Assembly (NCBI GenBank): GCA_016713535.1
Contig: JADJOY010000018.1
Span: forward strand, 209,928-273,927
Length of the DNA stretch: 64,000 nt
Source of the DNA: Deltaproteobacteria bacterium
Lineage (GTDB): Bacteria > JADJOY01
Direction: 5' to 3'
This document shows positions 58,921-64,000 of this stretch, one piece after another. The position numbers and the translations under genes were made by a program. Positions within the stretch are counted from its first letter, which is position 1. Every line of letters starts with the position of its first letter. Under the pieces are notes generated by a model. That model was not told the origin of the DNA, did no database searches, and saw only the letters and a list, made by a program, of their open reading frames with translations.

Positions 58921-59724
58921 TCAGCGCAGCAGCGCCACCCACTGGGCGAACGACTTCTTCGGGTCGAGGGTGGGCACGCGCCGCACCAGCCGCGCGCCGG
59001 GGATGTGCGCGGCCATCGTCTGCGCGACCTCCCAGGGGTGCGAGGCATCGCCCTCGAGGGCGATCAGGTGCGTCGTCACGCGGATCCGCGCCAGCCCGTC
59101 GGGCCAGTCGTCGAGGACGTTCCAGGTGACGGTGCCGCGGAACGCGGCAGCGAGCTTGGGGCCGAGCTCGGCGGCCTCGAAGTGCCGCCACTGGCCGAGG
59201 AGCTCGCGCGCCAGCGCCTCGGCGCGCTTGCCCGAGAGCCCGGCGGTGGCGCGCCGCGCGCCTTCGTCGAGATCGCCGATCTCGAGCGCCTCCGCGATCC
59301 GCGCCGAGCGCTCGGCGCCGCGCGGCGAGCGCGGGCCGAACGCGGGCAGGTCCTGCACGAGCACGGCCACGCGTCGTGGATGGCGCAGCGCCACCCGCAG
59401 CGCGACCGCCGCGCCCATCGAGGTGCCGCCCACGATCGCCCGCGACCAGCCGGCGTGGTCCAGCACCGCGCACGCGTCGTCCGCCATCGCATCGAGCTCG
59501 ACGCCCGGCGTGGCGCCGCCGCCACGGGTCTCGCCGTGACCACGCTGATCGAACGCGACGCAGTCGAACGCCGCACCGAGCCCGTCCGCCGCCGCGACCG
59601 CGTGCTCCTTCGAGTAGCCCAGCGCGTGCAGGTAGAGGAGCGGCTCGCCGCGGCCGAAGCGCGCGCACGCGAGCTCGGTGTCGCCGCCCGCGCGCACCCG
59701 GAAGCGCTGCACCGCGACGCTCAC
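58921..59724 (-). CDS. Alpha/beta-fold hydrolase, catalytic His not evident
   Basis: 267 residues, GTG start. LLYLHALGYSKEH gives the oxyanion region, FDQRGHGET the typical strand 4 motif, and GGTSMGAAVAL the nucleophile elbow. The C-terminal region VPTLDPKKSFAQWVALL lacks the usual GHxPxxExP histidine, so it may be divergent or inactive, or use another residue. Related to haloperoxidase/esterase-like hydrolases. It precedes an MFS gene on the same strand by 28 bp. Confidence 0.78.
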   Translation of the reverse strand: MSVAVQRFRVRAGGDTELACARFGRGEPLLYLHALGYSKEHAVAAADGLGAAFDCVAFDQRGHGETRGGGATPGVELDAMADDACAVLDHAGWSRAIVGGTSMGAAVALRVALRHPRRVAVLVQDLPAFGPRSPRGAERSARIAEALEIGDLDEGARRATAGLSGKRAEALARELLGQWRHFEAAELGPKLAAAFRGTVTWNVLDDWPDGLARIRVTTHLIALEGDASHPWEVAQTMAAHIPGARLVRRVPTLDPKKSFAQWVALLR

Positions 59725-59752
59725 GCGCGCACCTCGAGTGCCGCCTGGCGCG

Positions 59753-61123
59753 TCAGGCGACGGCTTGCGCCGTGTCCGCGGTCGCGTGGCTCTTGTGCGC
59801 GATCATCAGCAGCGGCAGCGCGAGCAGCACCACCACGCCGCCCGACGCGAACGCCGCGGCCGCGCCGCCCCACGCCCACGCCACCGAGCCCAGGATCGGG
59901 CCGCAGATGCGGCCCAGCGCCGAGCTCGCGCCCGCGAGGCCCATCGTGCCGCCGCGCTCGTCGTCGGCCGCCTGCTGGCTGATGAGTGCCAAGATCGACG
60001 GGTTGCACAGGCTGTGGCCGAACGCGCCGATCACCGAGAACGTGATCAGCACCGTCATGCCGGTCACCATCCCGTAGTTGACCAGCATCAGCCCTTCGAG
60101 GAGGAGGCCGGTGAAGAGCACCTTCCACGGCCCGAACGCCTTGGTGAGCCGGCCGATCAGCCCACCCTGCACGATCACGATCGTGAGCCCGATGATGCTG
60201 AACACCAGCGCGTTGGTGTTGGGCGGCAGCTCGAGCACCGCGCGGTTGAACTCGGAGAACATCGACTCGAGCACCGCGAAGCCGAAGGTCACCGTGAAGA
60301 AGCTCACCAGCAGCGGCCCGAGCAGCGGGCGGCGGATGGCCACCAGCAACCGCCCCAGGCCCAGCCCGACCTCGTGCGACTCCTTGCGGCCGCGCAGCTC
60401 CTTCGGCAGCGACTCGGGAAGCACGAACACCGCGAGCAAGCACGCGATCGTGCTCAGCGCCATCGTCACGTAGACCGGCAGGTGGAGGGCCAGGTGGCTG
60501 TGGTGCAGGCCGTCGGGAGATGGCGAGAGCCGATCGCCGAGCGCCATGAAGCCCGCGCCCACGGCGGGCCCGAGGGTGAAGCCGAGTCCGAACGCGGCGC
60601 CCACCAGCCCCATGCCCTTGGCGCGCTTCTCGGGCGGGTAGACGTCGGCGATGTAGGCGTGGGCGGTCGAGACGTTGGCCGCGGCCATGCCCGCCAACAC
60701 CCTCGCCATGAGCAGCCAGCCGAGGGTCGGCGCGAACGCGAAGAGCGTCCACGCCAGGGAGTAGCCGAACAGGCTGAACGCGAGCACCGGCTTGCGCCCG
60801 ACGTTGTCGGACAGGCGTCCCCACAGCGGGGACGCGAGGAAGCTGAACAGGTTGAAGTTGAACGAGAGCAGCCCGACGATCACCGCGTTGGTGCCGCGGC
60901 TCATGTGCAGCGCTCCGAACGTGGAGGTCATCCACGCCGGCACCTCGTACTGCGCGGTGAGGTAGGGCAGCATCGGCAGCACCACGCCGAAACCCAGCAG
61001 GTCGATGAAGATGACCAGCAAGACGATCGGCACCGAGCCGCGCGAGGCGAGCGCGGCGGCGCCGGACGGAGTGGCCTCACGGGCCCCGGCGGTGGACGCC
61101 GGGGCCGATGGACGGTCGGTCAT
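59753..61123 (-). CDS. MFS transporter (TetA/multidrug-like)
   Basis: 456 residues, twelve predicted helices. Loop 2-3 motif SPLWGRLSDNVGRKPVL is the classic MFS A-motif (GxLxDrxGRkpxl); ARVLAGMAAANVSTAHAYIADV and GAAFGLGFTLGPAVGAG are the motif B/C regions of the DHA1 drug-efflux group. The stop/start overlap with the serine-hydrolase gene upstream (ATGA at 61120) indicates one transcript. The substrate is unknown. Confidence 0.88.
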   Translation of the reverse strand: MTDRPSAPASTAGAREATPSGAAALASRGSVPIVLLVIFIDLLGFGVVLPMLPYLTAQYEVPAWMTSTFGALHMSRGTNAVIVGLLSFNFNLFSFLASPLWGRLSDNVGRKPVLAFSLFGYSLAWTLFAFAPTLGWLLMARVLAGMAAANVSTAHAYIADVYPPEKRAKGMGLVGAAFGLGFTLGPAVGAGFMALGDRLSPSPDGLHHSHLALHLPVYVTMALSTIACLLAVFVLPESLPKELRGRKESHEVGLGLGRLLVAIRRPLLGPLLVSFFTVTFGFAVLESMFSEFNRAVLELPPNTNALVFSIIGLTIVIVQGGLIGRLTKAFGPWKVLFTGLLLEGLMLVNYGMVTGMTVLITFSVIGAFGHSLCNPSILALISQQAADDERGGTMGLAGASSALGRICGPILGSVAWAWGGAAAAFASGGVVVLLALPLLMIAHKSHATADTAQAVA

Positions 61124-62408
61124 TGGGTGGCTCGCGATTTCGTCACCGGTGGACACTGGTTCGCGATGGTGCGGACCACGTTCCACCAGTAGGCGGCCTT
61201 CCAGGTGAGGAAGGGCTTGCCGGTGGTCATCAAGCACGCGGAGACGTCGCGGTCGGGGTCGGCGTACGTGGTGACGAAGGTGAACCCCTGATGACCGAAC
61301 GCCCGCGGCGTGCCCGGACCGTATAGGCTGAAGGTGTGCCCGCCGAGCATGAAGCCCATGCCGTAGCGGATCGGGAGGCCGATGGTGAGGTCCATCTCCA
61401 GGTAGGTCTGCTCGGCGACCGCGCGCTTCACGGTGCGGTGGTCGAAGATGCGCCGGCCGTCGAGCGCACCGCCCCGCAGCAAGAGCTCGTAGAAGCGGCT
61501 CGCCTCGTTGGCGGTGCAGAAGATGTTGCCGGACGGCACCACCGCGGAGAGGAAGCGCGGATCGTTGGAGAGCTCGACCGCCTGCTCGTGCGAGACCCCG
61601 AGGGCGCGGGTGAGCAGCCACGACGCGGGCGGCAGCGTGGGCGGGCCGGTGAGCGCGTTCTCCGCCATTTCGCCGCGCTTGGCCTCGGGGATGCCGAAGT
61701 GGAAGCCCTGCAGACCCAAGAGGGCTTGCGGACCTCGCGGGTCAGGAACGACTGGATGTCGCGCCCGCTCACGCGCCGGATGATCTCGCCGAGGACGAAG
61801 CCGCCGGTGAGCGCGTGGTACGCGAGGCGGCGGCCCGGGGCCGTGGTGGGCTTGGTCTCGCAGAGCAGGCGCAGGATCTCGTCGGGCCGCGACAGGATGT
61901 CGGCGCTGAACTGGTAGCCGGGCACGGTGGGGATGCCGGCGCGGTGAGTGAGGACGTGGCGGATCGTCACCCACTCCTTGCCGTGCTTGCCGAACTCCGG
62001 GATGTAGTCGGCGACGGCGTCGTCGAGGTGTAGGTCGCCGCGCTCGTCGAGGAGATGGACGAGCATCGCCGTCACGGCCTTCGACGCCGAGAACAGGTTG
62101 AAGAGCGTCGTGGGCTTGGCCTGGACCTTGAGCGCGCCCTTGCGCGCGCGGGGCTCGTTGCCGCGGGCGTGGCCGATGGCGCGGTCGATCACCACCTGGC
62201 CATGGCGCCGCAGGCACAGCGCCACCGCCGGCATGATGCCGCTCTCGTAGAGCGAGACCACCGAGCCCCAGATCGCCTCGACGTCCTTCCTGGTCAGCCC
62301 ACCTGCCTCGGGCTCGACCTCCGCCGAGCCCTCGAGGCTCGTGACCTCGTCGGCCGGGAACACCTTGCAGCGGCGTTCGAGCGGGTGGTGGAGCGACGCG
62401 AGCAGCAT
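61120..62408 (-). CDS. Serine hydrolase, class C beta-lactamase/EstB family, apparent frameshift
   Basis: About 429 residues after joining. The SxxK motif is in FSASKAVTAML, the second motif region is AYHALTGGFVLGEII, and the third is GHQGFTFV (HxG type). The family includes esterases and DD-peptidases; there is no signal peptide, so the enzyme is probably cytoplasmic. The first frame ends at REVRKPS and the second resumes LGLQGFHFGIPEAKRGEM; one missing base at GGG (61722-61724, + strand) would join them. It is coupled to the MFS transporter, possibly exporting its product (inference). Confidence 0.78.
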
Positions 62409-62519
62409 GGGACGTGAGGGTATAAGCCCGGGTGGAGGGGGTGTCTACGGACCGCCCAGCGGCGCCGCGCTCAAGAATCCACCCGGGGGCACCGATGGTG
62501 GCTTTCAGGGGGACGTCGA

Positions 62520-63425
62520 ATGCTGTCGTGCGAAGCGATCGATCTCGCGGCAGCGGGTGCCGAGAGGGCCACCCTGGTGGTGGCCGAGGTCGTCGGCGAG
62601 TCGCGCGGAGCCGAGCCGACCCCGCTGCGCGGCGAGATCCACGAGCCCGAAGCCGCGCGCTCCGTCGTGGTGGTGGCGGCGCCGGTCTCCCACGCCGCGT
62701 GCGACGCCGCGCGGTCGAGGCTGCGCGAGGCGCTCGAGGGCGTGGCGGCGCGGGCGGAGGGTGCCCTCGGCGACGCGACCGCGGCGGGCGGCAGCGCCGA
62801 CATGGTGGTCATGAACGTCCGCATGGTCGGCGCGATGATGAGCCAGATCCACCACGGCATCCAGAACGTGGCGGCGGCGACGGAGCGCTCCACCACGGTC
62901 GCCGAGCGCACCACCGACGGCGTCGCCTCCACCACCGAGCGGATCGATCACCTGGCGGCGCTCGGCCAGCAGATCGGCTCGATCGTCAAGGTGATCCTCG
63001 GCATCGCCGAGCAGACCCGCATGCTCGCGCTCAACGCCAAGATCGAGGCGGCGCGCGCGGGCGAGCACGGGCGAGGGTTCGCGGTGGTCGCGGACGAGGT
63101 GAAGGACCTGGCCCGCGCGAGCGCGGCGGCGGTCGACGAGATCGAGCGCCGCATCGAAGGCATCAGCCGCGCCACGGCCGACGCGGCGCGCGCGATGCAC
63201 GCGACCACCGAGAGCGTCGGCGAGATCCACGGGCTGATCCGCGAGATCGCGGCTGGCGTCCACGAACAGCGCGAGCTCGCCGAGAGCGTCAAGACCTACA
63301 TCGACGAGGCCGCGGAGAGCGTCGACGGGATCGCGCAGGGGCTCGGGCGCGCCAACGACGCGATCGGCGACGCCATCACCTGTGCGCGCGCGGCCCTGGA
63401 TCCAGACGCCGACGTCACGACCTGA
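62520..63425 (+). CDS. Soluble methyl-accepting chemotaxis protein-type signalling domain
   Basis: 301 residues, no membrane helix. The hairpin tip [20 protein letters not shown] then [20 protein letters not shown] is the strictly conserved MCP signalling region that contacts CheA/CheW. The short N-terminal 70 residues have no recognised sensor fold. A cytoplasmic receptor is likely to take its signal from a partner, and the bacteriohemerythrin gene 41 bp downstream is the obvious candidate. Confidence 0.88.
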   Translation: MLSCEAIDLAAAGAERATLVVAEVVGESRGAEPTPLRGEIHEPEAARSVVVVAAPVSHAACDAARSRLREALEGVAARAEGALGDATAAGGSADMVVMNVRMVGAMMSQIHHGIQNVAAATERSTTVAERTTDGVASTTERIDHLAALGQQIGSIVKVILGIAEQTRMLALNAKIEAARAGEHGRGFAVVADEVKDLARASAAAVDEIERRIEGISRATADAARAMHATTESVGEIHGLIREIAAGVHEQRELAESVKTYIDEAAESVDGIAQGLGRANDAIGDAITCARAALDPDADVTT

Positions 63426-63466
63426 GCGGGCGTAACCCAAACCACCACCGATGGAGGAGACGTGTC

Positions 63467-63877
63467 ATGCCGCTGATGGAATGGACCCCGAAGTTGAGCG
63501 TTGGCATCGGCCAGTTCGACGGCGAGCACCAGAAGCTGGTCGGGATGGTCAACGACCTGTTCGACGCGGTGCAGGCCGGCCGCGGAAAGGACCGCCTCGG
63601 CCCGATCCTCGACGGGCTGATCGCCTACACGAAGACCCACTTCGCCGCCGAGGAGCGGCTGATGCAGCAGCACCAGTACCCGACCTTCGCCGCACACAAG
63701 GCCGAGCACGACGCGCTCACGAAGCAGGTGCTCGACGTCCAGCAGAAGTTCAACGGCGGCGCCACCGCGGCGCTCAGCATGGAAGTGATGAGCTTCCTCA
63801 AGAACTGGCTGGTGAAGCACATCCTGGGCACCGACAAGAGCTACGGGCCGTACCTGAACCAGAAGGGCGTGAAGTAG
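63467..63877 (+). CDS. Bacteriohemerythrin
   Basis: 136 residues. Diiron ligands follow the family order: GIGQFDGEHQKL (His), KTHFAAEERL (His/Glu), FAAHKAEHDAL (His/His) and LVKHILGTDKSY (His/Asp). It binds O2 reversibly. GGAGGAG lies upstream of ATG 63467. Its placement after a soluble chemoreceptor suggests oxygen-dependent taxis or signalling. Confidence 0.92.
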   Translation: MPLMEWTPKLSVGIGQFDGEHQKLVGMVNDLFDAVQAGRGKDRLGPILDGLIAYTKTHFAAEERLMQQHQYPTFAAHKAEHDALTKQVLDVQQKFNGGATAALSMEVMSFLKNWLVKHILGTDKSYGPYLNQKGVK

Positions 63878-63897
63878 TCGCGGGTCCGGTGGCGCTC

Positions 63898-63922
63898 GGA
63901 CGCCTCGCTCGTGGAGGCGTCC
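63898..63922 (+). terminator. Hairpin after bacteriohemerythrin
   Basis: GGACGCCTC (63898-63906) and GAGGCGTCC (63914-63922) form a perfect 9-bp stem over a 7-base loop. Beyond it, CAGTGGC/GCCACTG nested inside ACTTGCC/GGCAAGT (63947-63998) makes a further folded structure that reaches the window edge. Confidence 0.5.
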
Positions 63923-64000
63923 CGGGCGGACCTCGCTGCCGTGCGAACTTGCCTGTGCTCGTCGCGGCGTGTCACAGTGGCTGAGCCACTGGGCAAGTGA

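Overview
The window is GC-rich (about 70%) Gram-negative-type bacterial chromosome. Many products are lipoproteins or signal-peptide proteins with small domain repeats (DUF4397, MopE-type, beta-roll, beta-helix, carboxypeptidase-regulatory). With a glycine-tethered lipoprotein, a double-length UvrA and a dynamin-like GTPase this resembles a deltaproteobacterial-type lineage (Myxococcota or a related uncultured phylum); that placement is an inference. I saw no rRNA, tRNA, CRISPR array, insertion sequence or phage.

Layout. 1-7.2 kb: a cut NodU/SxtI-type carbamoyltransferase, a DUF4139/phosphatase/P-loop ATPase operon with overlapping start/stop codons, and an SxtJ-SGNH hydrolase fusion. 7.2-16 kb: orphan Eco57I-like adenine methylase, a coiled-coil membrane protein, split transketolase, an SDR dehydrogenase and a polytopic membrane protein. 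16-20.3 kb: lexA with a zinc-ribbon partner, a glycerophosphodiesterase, an FmdB-type protein, a poly-glycine metalloprotease lipoprotein. 20.3-24.7 kb: a gene joining a helix-turn-helix to a TIM-barrel, preceded by three 23-bp direct repeats; then GFA, DUF1272, GNAT and QueD. 24.9-33.3 kb: L,D-transpeptidase, SpoIID-like lipoprotein, dynamin-like GTPase, a Phd/PIN toxin-antitoxin pair, a flavin-type protein and a DUF4397 lipoprotein. 33.5-41.8 kb: quinone oxidoreductase with a histidine kinase, then a signalling operon of REC-GGDEF, a stand-alone ethylene-binding-domain protein, a histidine kinase and a response regulator. 41.9-47.6 kb: envelope and secreted proteins. 47.7-53.6 kb: a tandem-duplicated UvrA. 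53.6-64 kb: secreted proteins, hydrolases, an MFS transporter and a chemoreceptor-bacteriohemerythrin pair.

Two features cut across the window. First, at least eleven genes are intact only if one base is added or removed, usually in a short G/C run; they read as full-length family members across the break, so sequencing or assembly indels are the simplest explanation. The lexA break is special because it lies on a canonical -1 slippery heptamer. Second, a dispersed 30-bp palindromic REP-like family occurs between genes, and a relative of it sits in frame inside uvrA.

The most notable leads are the ethylene-receptor-like operon (37.6-41.8 kb), the HTH-TIM-barrel gene with its iteron-like repeats (20.4-22.2 kb), the lexA slippery site and the REP-like insertion in UvrA.
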